In this document: piece after piece, positions 35,739 through 43,582 of the stretch
Layout of the letters: each line of letters begins with the position of its first letter
Position numbering within the stretch: position 1 is the stretch's first letter
Origin: JALYGK01 sp036259835
GTDB taxonomy: Bacteria > Actinomycetota > UBA4738
Reading direction: 5' to 3'
NCBI GenBank assembly: GCA_036259835.1
Contig: DATABA010000022.1
Location: 1-64,000 of the forward strand
DNA: 64,000 bases
Notes under the pieces: generated by a model
The model's input: the letters and a program-made list of their open reading frames with translations, nothing else
Database searches by the model: none
What the model was told of the DNA's origin: nothing
Program-made: the position numbers and the translations under genes

Positions 35739-36073
35739 GCCGACTTCTCCTTGCTGCCGCCCGAGGACGCGCTTGCCGGCGTTTCCTTGGACCCGCCGGA
35801 CGCGGCTGTGTCCTTCGATTTCTCTTTCGAGCCCGTCTTCGGCGTGTCCCCCGCGCCGTCGCCCGAAGACCCCTCGCCCCCGCCGCTCTTGGCGGCAGCG
35901 CGTGAGTCGGTGGCATAGAACCCGGACCCCTTGAACAGGATCCCCGCGGGGTGGAAGACCTTTCGGAGAGGTCCACCGCACACGCCGCAGTCACGAAGCG
36001 GCTCGTCGCTGAACCGCTGGTAGACCTCGATGTGCGAGCCACACGACTGGCACGCGTACTCATACGTCGGCAT
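35735..36073 (-). CDS. FmdB-family zinc ribbon protein
   Basis: ATG at 36073 gives 112 residues: MPTYEYACQSCG starts the family zinc ribbon, closed by CGVCG, with four Cys as metal ligands. KVFHPAGILFKGSGFYATD is the usual continuation. The last 45 residues are a Gly/Ser/Lys low-complexity tail. The family (FmdB/CxxC_CXXC_SSSS) is a putative regulator of unknown role. Its stop overlaps the proposed CTG start of the MTAP gene. Confidence 0.88.
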   Translation of the reverse strand: MPTYEYACQSCGSHIEVYQRFSDEPLRDCGVCGGPLRKVFHPAGILFKGSGFYATDSRAAAKSGGGEGSSGDGAGDTPKTGSKEKSKDTAASGGSKETPASASSGGSKEKSA

Positions 36074-36164
36074 GAATCGATTATAGAAGTGGCCTGTCGC
36101 GATTCCTCTGCTGGACGACGCGAGGCATTGCCGCTCCGGCCGGTGGGCTAGACTCGCTCGCCAT

Positions 36165-37040
36165 ATGAAGGTCAAGAAAGCGGTGATCCCCGCGGCGGGC
36201 CTGGGGACCAGGTTCCTCCCCGCGACGAAATCTCAGCCGAAGGAAATGCTCCCGCTGGTGGACAAGCCGGCCATTCAGTACGTCGTTGAAGAGGCCGTCA
36301 CCGCCGACCTCCGCGACATCCTGATTATCACGGGGCGGGGGAAGCGAACCATCGAGGACCACTTCGATCGGTCCTTCGAGCTCGAGCACCGTCTGGAGCA
36401 GGGTGGCAAATACGAAGAGCTCAAGGAAGTTCGAAAGATCTCGGAGATGGCCGCGATGCACTACATCCGGCAAAAGGATCCACAGGGGCTCGGGCACGCT
36501 GTCTCCCTCGCTGAACCGCACGTGAACCGCGAGCCGTTCGCGGTTCTCCTGGGCGACGACATCATCGGCTCCGGAAGCTTGATTCGGGAAATGCTCGACC
36601 TCTACGACCGGTACGGGCGCAGCTTGATCGCCGTCAAGGAGGTCCCGCGCGCGGAGATCAACCTGTACGGCGCGGTGGAACCGGAGTTCGTGGAAGACAA
36701 CCTGGCCCGGATCATCCAGATCGTGGAGAAGCCTTCCCCTGAGGCGGCGCCGTCGAATCTGGCCGCCATCGGACGGTACGTCTTGACACCGGAAATCTTC
36801 GACGCACTCCGTGAGACGCCGCCCGATGAGCGCGGAGAGGTTCAGTTAACGGACGCGTTGAACCTCCTGGCGCAGCAGCAGACGGTCTACGCGTATATCT
36901 ATGAGGACGTCCGGTACGACATCGGGAAGAAGCTCGACTTCCTGCGCGCCACCATCGAGCTGGCCATCGACCGGGACGACCTCGGCTCCGAGTTTCGGAC
37001 GATCCTCGCCGAGCTCGTTCAGCGAAAGAACATTCTCTAG
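36165..37040 (+). CDS. galU: UTP-glucose-1-phosphate uridylyltransferase
   Basis: A 291-residue nucleotidyltransferase making UDP-glucose from UTP and glucose-1-phosphate. Motifs: VIPAAGLGTRFLPATKSQPK, which binds UTP, LVDKPAIQYVVEEAV, and GDDIIGSG with a metal Asp. Normal length. It starts a same-strand row with moeA and moaC, an order seen in other actinobacteria. Confidence 0.95.
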   Translation: MKVKKAVIPAAGLGTRFLPATKSQPKEMLPLVDKPAIQYVVEEAVTADLRDILIITGRGKRTIEDHFDRSFELEHRLEQGGKYEELKEVRKISEMAAMHYIRQKDPQGLGHAVSLAEPHVNREPFAVLLGDDIIGSGSLIREMLDLYDRYGRSLIAVKEVPRAEINLYGAVEPEFVEDNLARIIQIVEKPSPEAAPSNLAAIGRYVLTPEIFDALRETPPDERGEVQLTDALNLLAQQQTVYAYIYEDVRYDIGKKLDFLRATIELAIDRDDLGSEFRTILAELVQRKNIL

Positions 37041-37043
37041 GCG

Positions 37044-38369
37044 ATGTGGGATCCACGAGGTACCCAGGCTGATTCCCCCGTGCGACAGTCGCGGGGGTCG
37101 TCGGACCTGCGACAGCTCCGCCGTGCGGGGACGGATCCGGGCGAAATGCGGCAGGTCGAGGCAGTTCGCAACTCGATCCTCGACCGGATTCCGGTCCTTG
37201 CGCCCATCGACCTGCCCTTGCAAGAGGCGTTCGGTTGTGTCCTGGCTGCCGACGTGGTGGCGGACGAAGACGTGCCGACGTTTTCGTCTTCAGGGATGGA
37301 CGGCTTCGCCGTTCGAGCCGCCGACGTCGCCGAGGCCACTCGAGACGACCCCGTCACGCTCCAGATCGTGGGGCGGGCTCCGGTCGGTAGGCAGCCCGAG
37401 GGAACCGTTGGGACGGGAGAGGCGGTCCGGATCGCAACCGGGGCTCCAATTCCCGCCGGAGCCGACGCCATCGTCCCGGTGGAGCACGCGCTCCTAGAGG
37501 GAGAACGGGTCCACGTCCTCCAGGCGGTTCCGCAGGGCAGCTACATTCGCCCGACCGGGGAGGACGTTCGGGCCGGTGAGCTCCTGGTCCCGCAGGGGCG
37601 AAGGCTCTCCGCTCCGGAAATCGGCCTTCTGGCATCCGCGGGTCACGGCTCGGTACAGGTCCATCCCCGGCCCCGGGTCGTGGTGATCTCGACGGGAAAC
37701 GAGCTGGTTGAGCCGGGCCGGCCCGCTCCGTTCGGGATGGTCCGCGACGCGAACTCCTACACGCTGCTCGGGGCGCTGCGGGAGGTGGGAGCGGTGCCAT
37801 ACCTCGCCGGGATCATTCGCGACGACGTCGACGCCCTGAAGGAGGAGGTGCTCGGGCTGGCCCTTCGCGCCGACTGCTTCATCAGCTCGGGAGGTGTTTC
37901 GGTCGGCGAAGGCGACGTGGTCAAGAAGGCGTTCCACCGCCGAGGCGAAGTGGACTTCTACCGTGTCGCGATGCAGCCCGGCATGCCGCAGGGCTTTGGG
38001 AAGATCGACCAGACGCCGTTCTTCGGCCTCCCCGGAAATCCGGTGTCGGTTTTCGTCTCGTTCGAGGTCTTCATCCGTCCCGCCCTGCTCAAGATGATGG
38101 GACGGACCGACATCTTTCGGCCGGAGGTATGGGCCACACTGGAGACCGACATCTCCGGGCCGGCGGACAAGATCCAGTTCGCACGGGTCCGCGTGTGGCG
38201 TGACCGAGCGCGGTGGCGGGCGGCGAGCACCGGGGGGAGAGGCTCGAACCTCCTGGCGACGGTATCGAAGGCAAACGGTCTGGCCATCATCCCGGTCGGC
38301 ACCGACACGGCCACCGCCGGCTCGCGGGTCCGCGTGATGCTGTTCCGGGCCCTGGACGCGGGGGAGTAG
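37044..38369 (+). CDS. moeA: MoeA/gephyrin-like molybdenum insertase (possible Glp homologue)
   Basis: A 441-residue MoeA: N-terminal SSSGMDGFAVRAAD loop, middle ATGAPIPAGADAIVPVEH, the MoCF domain with STGNELVEPG and SSGGVSVGEGDVV, and GLPGNPVSVFVS. It inserts Mo into molybdopterin. The ATG used follows galU by 3 bases; about 34 residues precede the family core, so ATG 37146 is an alternative. In corynebacteria a gephyrin-like MoeA paralogue (Glp) links FtsZ to the membrane protein GlpR; the membrane gene at 38960 makes that role possible here. Confidence 0.92.
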   Translation: MWDPRGTQADSPVRQSRGSSDLRQLRRAGTDPGEMRQVEAVRNSILDRIPVLAPIDLPLQEAFGCVLAADVVADEDVPTFSSSGMDGFAVRAADVAEATRDDPVTLQIVGRAPVGRQPEGTVGTGEAVRIATGAPIPAGADAIVPVEHALLEGERVHVLQAVPQGSYIRPTGEDVRAGELLVPQGRRLSAPEIGLLASAGHGSVQVHPRPRVVVISTGNELVEPGRPAPFGMVRDANSYTLLGALREVGAVPYLAGIIRDDVDALKEEVLGLALRADCFISSGGVSVGEGDVVKKAFHRRGEVDFYRVAMQPGMPQGFGKIDQTPFFGLPGNPVSVFVSFEVFIRPALLKMMGRTDIFRPEVWATLETDISGPADKIQFARVRVWRDRARWRAASTGGRGSNLLATVSKANGLAIIPVGTDTATAGSRVRVMLFRALDAGE

Positions 38370-38376
38370 CGAGACC

Positions 38377-38835
38377 TTGTCCGAACCGGCCGCCCGGATG
38401 GTCGAGGTGGGGGCCAAGGACTCAACCGCGCGCGAGGCCACCGCGGAGTGCGTGATTCAGATGACGCCCGAAGCGTGCTCCACCGTTGTGGGCGGAACGC
38501 CGAAGGGCAACCCTCTGGAGGCGGCGAAGGTCGCCGGCCTCCTCGCGGCGAAGCGTACGCCGGAACTCTTGCCGTATTGCCATCCAGTGACGCTCACCGG
38601 AGGCGCCGTCCTCGTTGAACCCGATCCCGAGAGCGGCGCCATCCGCGTCGAAGCGACGATCACGGCCACCGACCGCACCGGTGTGGAGATGGAGGCGTTG
38701 ACCGCGGCTGCCGTCGCGGCGCTCTCCCTCTACGACACCGTGAAGGCCTACGACCGCTCCGCGGAGATCACCGCGCTTCGCCTGGTGTCCAAGACCGGCG
38801 GAAAGAGCGGGCCGTACCGCAGGTCGGCTCCGTAA
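38377..38835 (+). CDS. moaC: Cyclic pyranopterin monophosphate synthase
   Basis: TTG start behind GGGGAG gives 152 residues. Family motifs: KDSTAREATAEC near the start, LPYCHPV (substrate site), and TGVEMEALTAAAVAAL followed by a YDTVKA helix. MoaC completes the first step of molybdopterin synthesis. The usual YDMCK reads YDTVK, a change at a conserved Cys position that occurs in some homologues. It lies 7 bases after moeA. Confidence 0.9.
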   Translation: MSEPAARMVEVGAKDSTAREATAECVIQMTPEACSTVVGGTPKGNPLEAAKVAGLLAAKRTPELLPYCHPVTLTGGAVLVEPDPESGAIRVEATITATDRTGVEMEALTAAAVAALSLYDTVKAYDRSAEITALRLVSKTGGKSGPYRRSAP

Positions 38836-38959
38836 GAGCTCTCTCGCACCAATTCGACAATCAAGGGACAGGCAAATCCTTGATCCGGTCCTATGCCGTG
38901 CTACGTTGCGGTTCCAGGCTCGATAGCAGCGGTCGGCCACAACGATCGCGGGGAGGCCT

Positions 38960-39643
38960 GTGCTCGGCTGGCTTTTGTTCGCCCTTTTGGGCATTATCTG
39001 GATTGCCTTCCTCCTTCCCCGCAAGCACTCTTCCCCGCTTGGGAGCGCGAAGGACTTCGAGAGAACGTTGAATCTCCTGGCGGAGGCAAACAGGACCGTT
39101 TCCGGACGGTGGGTGCTGGTGCCCCCGAAGGGTCGGGTGCTGGACGGCGGGCAGACCTCGCGCCGGATTCGGGCGCGCCGGCGTCGGCGGCTGCTCTTCG
39201 TCCTGATGGCCGACGGGGCGCTGATGACGGGAATCATGGGAGCGTTCCCGGGCCTTCGGCCGATGCTCTTCGGAACTGCCTTCCTTTCTTCCTTGCTGCT
39301 CCTGTACACCGGTTTGCTGGCCGCAATCGCCGCCCATGAGCGCGCCGAGACCCGCCGGCGGAGGGCGCGCGCCTTGCTGGAGCAGCGCCCGCGCGTGATG
39401 AGCCGGTACACGGCAGTCCCGAACCGAAACGGGAACGGCCAACCCGCCCTCGAGGGAAATGGACACCCGGGGGGCAATGGGAAGGGACACCGAAGCGGCA
39501 ACGGCAACGGGCACTGGACCATCGCCGTCTCCGACGGACGCAAGATGGCGGCCACGGCGTTCGAGGACTCCGACGACGACGTCCACGTCGTCGTTCGGCG
39601 GGCGCCGGCCCGAAGCCGAGGAGCGATGCGGTCGGCCGGTTAG
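38960..39643 (+). CDS. Membrane protein, possible GlpR/SepX-like divisome factor
   Basis: A GTG start gives 227 residues. One helix is at the very N-terminus (MLGWLLFALLGIIWIAFLLP) and two more are near residues 75-115 (LLFVLMADGALMTGIMGAF, LFGTAFLSSLLLLYTGLLA). The cytosolic tail contains a stretch rich in Asn, Gly and His (about residues 158-180) and ends acidic then basic. Short N-terminal-helix proteins beside galU and moeA are SepX (Streptomyces) and GlpR (Corynebacterium), which act in cell division. Assignment rests on position and topology only. Confidence 0.5.
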   Translation: MLGWLLFALLGIIWIAFLLPRKHSSPLGSAKDFERTLNLLAEANRTVSGRWVLVPPKGRVLDGGQTSRRIRARRRRRLLFVLMADGALMTGIMGAFPGLRPMLFGTAFLSSLLLLYTGLLAAIAAHERAETRRRRARALLEQRPRVMSRYTAVPNRNGNGQPALEGNGHPGGNGKGHRSGNGNGHWTIAVSDGRKMAATAFEDSDDDVHVVVRRAPARSRGAMRSAG

Positions 39644-39679
39644 CGAGCCCCGTCCGGGTATAGAAGAATCGGTCTCTCC

Positions 39680-40312
39680 TTGGACCTCAGCGCGCTCTCT
39701 CCGTCATTTCAGCGGCGGTTCGAAGAAAAGACCGCAGCCCGCGAGAAGGCGCTTTCCGCTTCCCGCCGATCCATTCGCGCCTCGGCGAACGCCATTCGCG
39801 CCACCCACCGCCGGGACTTCGAACAGGCAGAGCAGCTCATGGCCGACTCACGTGCCGCACTGGACAGCGGGAAGGACGCGGTGGCGAGTCAACTCGACGT
39901 CTACTACGCCGGCTTTCTCCAGGATGCGCAGAAGGAGTACGCCGAAGCGCGGTTGACGAACGCGGTCGTGCAAAATGCCGACCTGCCGTCTCCAGACGAT
40001 CTGGACGTGGAGCTGGCGCCATACCTCAACGGCATGGCCGAGACGATCGGCGAAGCGCGGAGGGCCATCCTGGACCTGTTGCGGCGAGGCGATGTCGTGG
40101 AGAGCGAGCGGATCCTCACCGCCATGGAGGACATGTTCTACGTGCTGGTTTCAATGGACTTTCCCGATGCGATCACCGGCAACCTTCGCCGTTCAACCGA
40201 CGTCGCCAGGAGCATCATGGAACGAACAAGGGGCGATCTCTCCATCACGCTCGTCCAGCGGAACCTTCAGGAGGCGCTGGAGCGGCACGCCCGCGGCCTT
40301 CAGGACGGCTAG
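39680..40312 (+). CDS. Translin-family protein
   Basis: TTG start gives 210 residues, all helical. The pattern fits translin: an N-terminal RREALS-like segment (AREKALSASRRSIRASANAIRA), a middle YYAGFLQDAQKEYAEARL, YLNGMAETIGEARRAILDLL and near the end NLRRSTDVARSIMERTRGDL. Eukaryotic translin binds single-stranded nucleic acid; the prokaryotic members are little studied. It follows the membrane gene by 36 bases. Confidence 0.82.
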   Translation: MDLSALSPSFQRRFEEKTAAREKALSASRRSIRASANAIRATHRRDFEQAEQLMADSRAALDSGKDAVASQLDVYYAGFLQDAQKEYAEARLTNAVVQNADLPSPDDLDVELAPYLNGMAETIGEARRAILDLLRRGDVVESERILTAMEDMFYVLVSMDFPDAITGNLRRSTDVARSIMERTRGDLSITLVQRNLQEALERHARGLQDG

Positions 40313-40331
40313 TCGCCCCAGGCTAACTGCC

Positions 40332-40589
40332 CTATCTGACCAGTTTCTTCGCCTCGTCGGGCGGAGGAGCGTGATCAACGACCTCGACGCCGTCACGCAG
40401 GCTGTACTTGAGCGCGTCGATCAGCGTTTTCCACTCGCTCTCGGTCATGGTGAGCGTGCCTGCGAACGTCAGGTGGTCGTCGAACCCGGTCAGCATGTTG
40501 ACGGTCACCGCCGACTCGTTTCCCTTGACTCGAGCGGGGTACCGGCCGAGGATCGAGAACTGGTACCTGTACTTCCGGTCTTCTCCCAT
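40332..40589 (-). CDS. Hypothetical protein, 85 residues
   Basis: ATG at 40589 (preceded by GGAGCC) gives a soluble mixed alpha/beta protein: KYRYQFSILGRYPARVKGN, TFAGTLTMTESEW and ALKYSLRDGVEVVD. The in-frame extension to 40670 overlaps the neighbouring gene and lacks protein character. I do not recognise the family. It lies 10 bases after the isomerase-like gene on the same strand. Confidence 0.6.
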   Translation of the reverse strand: MGEDRKYRYQFSILGRYPARVKGNESAVTVNMLTGFDDHLTFAGTLTMTESEWKTLIDALKYSLRDGVEVVDHAPPPDEAKKLVR

Positions 40590-40599
40590 CGCGGGCTCC

Positions 40600-41400
40600 T
40601 TACACGATTCGTAGCTTGGAGAGAAACCTTGCCGCGAGTTCCTGGTCGCCGTCCACTCGGATGGTCCCACTGGTCCTGAGATCGTCGAAACTGTCGCGTC
40701 CGGCCGCCGCCATCAGGAACGCCGGTGCCGGGGCGACGATGCGCGCCGCTACCTCACCCGAAACTGACCCAGAACCGTCCGGACCGAACTGTTTGGTGGC
40801 CAGGTCGAAGTTCCATTCCGGGATCGCAACGCCCTCGAGCTCAACGACCAGCCGGCCTCTCCCGCCATCCAGCAGGTGAATGGTCTGGAGGCCGATCGCG
40901 GTGAGAAGGAACTCGGTCGCCGCCTCGGCGTCGACGTCTTCGTCTGACATGCCGAGCGCGCGCCGGACGTCTTGGCGGTGGATCCATTCGTCGTAGGCTC
41001 GAACCCAGACGTAGATCCCGAGCGGTCCTCGGCCCCACGGGCTCGGAAGCCGAGGCCGATACGCGGGCGCCGGAAGAGCGGCCGCAAGGCGAATGAACCG
41101 GCGTCCCCATCGATCCAGTCCCATCAGCAACTCCGGGACCGGTCGGTTCGCCCACTTAGGGACCTGTCGTTCGTTCCATGCCTCGACCTTGTCGGTGTTC
41201 TTCGCAAGCAGAATCGCCGGAAGGATCGCGCCCGTCACCGCTGCCTGGTCGGTCGAAACGAGATGCGCGACCACCTCTCGTACGCGCCACCCCGGAAGTG
41301 CGGTTGGCGTGTCGAATCGGTCGGGGTCAAGGCTGCGCAGCAGCGACAATGTGGCTCGGCGTTCGCCCCTAACGGCTCGAAGAATGTCGTCCTTATTCAC
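40600..41400 (-). CDS. Maleylpyruvate isomerase family mycothiol-dependent enzyme
   Basis: A 266-residue DinB-like protein of the mycothiol-dependent maleylpyruvate isomerase family. Motifs: ALPGWRVREVVAHLVSTD with the first metal His, IYVWVRAYDEWIHRQDVRRAL with the second region, and a C-terminal SCP2-like domain ending ISG-like TSGTIRVDGD. Mycothiol use points to an actinobacterial host. The enzyme's real substrate is uncertain since many family members act elsewhere. Confidence 0.85.
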   Translation of the reverse strand: MNKDDILRAVRGERRATLSLLRSLDPDRFDTPTALPGWRVREVVAHLVSTDQAAVTGAILPAILLAKNTDKVEAWNERQVPKWANRPVPELLMGLDRWGRRFIRLAAALPAPAYRPRLPSPWGRGPLGIYVWVRAYDEWIHRQDVRRALGMSDEDVDAEAATEFLLTAIGLQTIHLLDGGRGRLVVELEGVAIPEWNFDLATKQFGPDGSGSVSGEVAARIVAPAPAFLMAAAGRDSFDDLRTSGTIRVDGDQELAARFLSKLRIV

Positions 41401-41767
41401 GCGTGCTCCCTGGGGTTGGCTCAGGCGGTGGAGTGTTGGCAGGTGGCGATACCGGCGGTTGCTCCCCCAGTGACATCTTCTCCGTTCCGGTGTCCGTTAC
41501 TGACGTCGCCTCTTGCGGTGTGGAAGGCTCGCGGAGAAGAACCGCCCGCCGTTCCAGGAACTCCTCCCGTGTTATTTCGCCACTCGCATACCGCTCTTCC
41601 AGGATTCTCAGCGCAGATGGGGTGGCGAACCGGTCACGGAGCCGTGGTGCATCATTTCGTAGCAGTAGGACCCCGCCGACGATCAGCGCGACCCAGAACA
41701 GCATGCCGGCGAGGGGAAAGACCCACCCCCATGTCCATCCGGTGTCCCACGCCCAGTTGAACGGCAT
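41393..41767 (-). CDS. SHOCT-domain membrane protein
   Basis: A 124-residue protein with one long hydrophobic stretch at residues about 12-36 (GWVFPLAGMLFWVALIVGGVLLL), then a SHOCT helix pair (ALRILEERYASGEITREEFLERR) and a Pro/Thr-rich tail. Its ATG overlaps the PspC stop, so the two are made together. SHOCT motifs are short oligomerisation or contact modules. Its 3' end overlaps the isomerase-like gene by 8 bases. Confidence 0.8.
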   Translation of the reverse strand: MPFNWAWDTGWTWGWVFPLAGMLFWVALIVGGVLLLRNDAPRLRDRFATPSALRILEERYASGEITREEFLERRAVLLREPSTPQEATSVTDTGTEKMSLGEQPPVSPPANTPPPEPTPGSTRE

Positions 41768-42078
41768 CAGCGTCTCGCCAGGTCCATGCGGATCTGCTCC
41801 AGCTCTTCGGCCGAGATCTCTCCTCGAGCGAAACGTTCCTCCGCGATCCTGAGCGCCGACTGACGCCGATGCGTCTGCGAATCGACCGGTACGGGCGAGC
41901 CCTTAGGCAGAACGATCCAGAGGACGACGTAGAGCAAGATGCCCACACCCTCTAACAGCGCGAGGACAACGAACACGATCCGGACAAGCGTGGCGTCCAC
42001 GCCGAAGTACTCGGCGATGCCCCCGCAGACGCCGGCGATCCGCTTGTCGGTTTCTGATCGCGTCAGCCGAGCTTGCAT
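41767..42078 (-). CDS. PspC-domain membrane protein with SHOCT tail
   Basis: ATG at 42078 gives 103 residues. PspC features: RSETDKRIAGVCGGIAEYFG and DATLVRIVFVVLALLEGVGILLYVV with one or two membrane helices. The C-terminal 30 residues are a SHOCT motif (ALRIAEERFARGEISAEELE) closely like the one in the next gene, so the two tails probably arose from each other or interact. PspC proteins take part in envelope-stress responses. An in-frame ATG at 42096 is possible. Confidence 0.85.
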   Translation of the reverse strand: MQARLTRSETDKRIAGVCGGIAEYFGVDATLVRIVFVVLALLEGVGILLYVVLWIVLPKGSPVPVDSQTHRRQSALRIAEERFARGEISAEELEQIRMDLARR

Positions 42079-42161
42079 AGTTTGATCGTGTCGCATGGCG
42101 CCCGGCAGCGTCAAAAGACACGCTAACCAGCGGAAAGGCCTCTGTTAACCTAACTAGCCCC

Positions 42162-42236
42162 GGGGGTGTAGCTCAGTGGTAGAGCGCTGCCTTCGCACGG
42201 CAGAGGTCGTCGGTTCGACTCCGATCACCTCCACCA
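42162..42236 (+). tRNA. tRNA-Ala (CGC anticodon), encoded CCA; island insertion target
   Basis: Full cloverleaf on the plus strand: acceptor GGGGGTG with CACCTCC, discriminator A then encoded CCA, D stem GCTC/GAGC, anticodon stem CTGCC/GGCAG around TTCGCAC with anticodon CGC, and T stem GTCGG/CCGAT. Its 3' 40 bases recur at 58130-58169, which marks it as the attachment site of an integrative element. Confidence 0.95.
42196..42235 (+). other. Left attachment repeat (att) inside tRNA-Ala
   Basis: Forty bases from the anticodon 3' stem to the CCA end are repeated at 58130-58169 with one difference (C at 42211, G at 58145). Direct repeats of a tRNA 3' end flanking an integrase remnant are the footprint of site-specific integration. 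Confidence 0.85.
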
Positions 42237-42306
42237 CTCGAACTCGCAGGCCAGAGCCGGTTTTCACCACTTCCGGACGCGAGCGCCACGACTTCGGACC
42301 TACCCT

Positions 42307-42326
42307 CAGGCGGCAAACAGGCGGCA
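42307..42326 (+). repeat. 20-bp direct repeat, copy 1
   Basis: The sequence CAGGCGGCA-AA-CAGGCGGCA occurs exactly here and at 44611-44630. It is itself two 9-base units two bases apart. Lying beside the integrase remnant, it may be an arm-type integrase-binding site or the edge of a smaller element. Confidence 0.7.
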
Positions 42327-42552
42327 TCACCCGCCATTTCGTCCAGCCGCTCGGCTAGTCGCTCCTCAACAGACGGGAACAGGTGCCCGTAGATGTTGAG
42401 CGTCGTAGTGATCGAGGCGTGACCGAGACGTGCCATGATTTCCACTGTTCATTCCGATTCTTGAACTCAATGTGGGTGCTTCGGCGCCTCTCATCGTTGA
42501 ATCATTCACGCGACACACGCCAACTGGGCTGAGGGTCAGCTAGTGGGACGGA

Positions 42553-42757
42553 ATGCAGCGAGCTGACCATCCAAACCGATCCTCACTCATTGCCATAGTT
42601 GTCGTACTCGTAACCCAGATTCTGGTCCGGGGGGGCGGTCGCCGTGACCTACCTGGTAACCCGACCGGACCCGGTCGATCCCCGCGAGGGCGCTTGCATT
42701 CAGAGCGGCCGTAGGTGGGACCGCGCCCTTGAGTTCTGTGCCCCACCGGGGTTTTAG
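42553..42757 (+). pseudogene. Small one-helix membrane protein with frameshift at a G7 run
   Basis: ATG at 42553 opens MQRADHPNRSSLIAIVVVLV, a membrane helix that runs on to TQILV. At the run of seven G (42629-42635) the sensible frame shifts by one: with six G the protein continues GAVAVTYLVTRPDPVDPREG and ends WDRALEFCAPPGF at TAG 42755-42757, about 67 residues with two Cys. As written the frame breaks. It is a frameshifted gene, a sequencing slip or programmed slippage. Confidence 0.5.
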
Positions 42758-42820
42758 GGCGAGCGTTCAACCACTATTCCGCGACTCCAATCCGGACCGT
42801 GATAGAGACGTCGAATTGCT

Positions 42821-43582
42821 CTAGTGCGGCCCGAATGGGTTGGGGTCGATCCCTTCGTCCTGGAAGGTGGGGATGACAAGCACCTTCTTGCTCTGGTCGT
42901 CGAAGGCCACCGCGTTGGCGCACTGGCGCCCTTCGTAATCGCCCGGAGCGATCTCGGCGGTCCAATCATCGAAGTGGTGATCTTCGAGGACCTCCTCGGC
43001 GATCTGCAGGGATTGGTCCTGCGTCAAACAGGCGTTGTGTTCCGTGGCCGGCCCTTCCGTAGCAACTTCAAACATGCGCCTCACAACCGCATCGCGCATC
43101 GCGATGAACCGCTTGGCCTCTCTGACGTAGTCATCGGGCAGATCTTGAAACCCGAGCCTCGTGCAGAGCCCATCGTCATCGCTGGGGAAGACGTGGATGG
43201 CGCCACCTTGCCCAGCGCATGCGGTCATCGCCGGTGCCGGACCGAGGTTCCCGAGATCTCCTCTGTTCCACAGTCGCGTACACACCTTCCCCGGGTGCTC
43301 GCCCGTGGTCGACACGATCGCGACGTTGGAGTCGTCGGTTGGCGCGTCGTGGCAGCCGATCCCGGCGGCGACCACCTGATCGGATTTCAGAAGGACGTAG
43401 CTCGTCGCTGCGACTCCGAGCAAGGCAGCGGGCAGTAGGATCACCGCCAGTCGCCGACGGCGTTTGCGATACGTCAGGCGATTTCGTTCCTTGGCTATCT
43501 CCTTCATGAGAGCTTCCTTTCTCAGCTCGAGCCGAGCGGGAGGAAGGTCCCTTGGGGAGGGTGGTGACAGCAGTTCTTTCAT
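42821..43582 (-). CDS. Membrane-anchored anti-sigma-like protein, partner of the ECF sigma
   Basis: A 253-residue protein whose start overlaps the sigma-factor stop (ATGA). The first 50 residues are cytosolic and charged (KEIAKERNRLTYRKRRRR), one membrane helix follows (LAVILLPAALLGVAATSYVLL), then an outside domain with six or more Cys (GCHDAP, KVCTRL, MTACAG, GLCTRL, HNACLTQ, RQCANA) suggesting disulfides. No zinc-finger motif is visible. Gene order supports a role in controlling the sigma factor; the outer domain is unfamiliar to me. Confidence 0.7.
   Translation of the reverse strand: MKELLSPPSPRDLPPARLELRKEALMKEIAKERNRLTYRKRRRRLAVILLPAALLGVAATSYVLLKSDQVVAAGIGCHDAPTDDSNVAIVSTTGEHPGKVCTRLWNRGDLGNLGPAPAMTACAGQGGAIHVFPSDDDGLCTRLGFQDLPDDYVREAKRFIAMRDAVVRRMFEVATEGPATEHNACLTQDQSLQIAEEVLEDHHFDDWTAEIAPGDYEGRQCANAVAFDDQSKKVLVIPTFQDEGIDPNPFGPH

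Larger units (their letters stand above)
42173..42445 (-). pseudogene. Tyrosine integrase, C-terminal remnant
   Basis: The first 45 codons read as the end of a phage-type integrase: EIMARLGHASITTTLNIYGH, holding the box II His-x-x-Arg-equivalent region and the catalytic Tyr, then LFPSVEERLAERLDEMAG. The rest of the gene is missing: an in-frame TGA lies two codons upstream of the GTG at 42445. Downstream the frame runs on through the antisense of the tRNA-Ala, as expected for an integrase abutting its attachment site. This is a dead integrase at the left end of the island. Confidence 0.8.
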
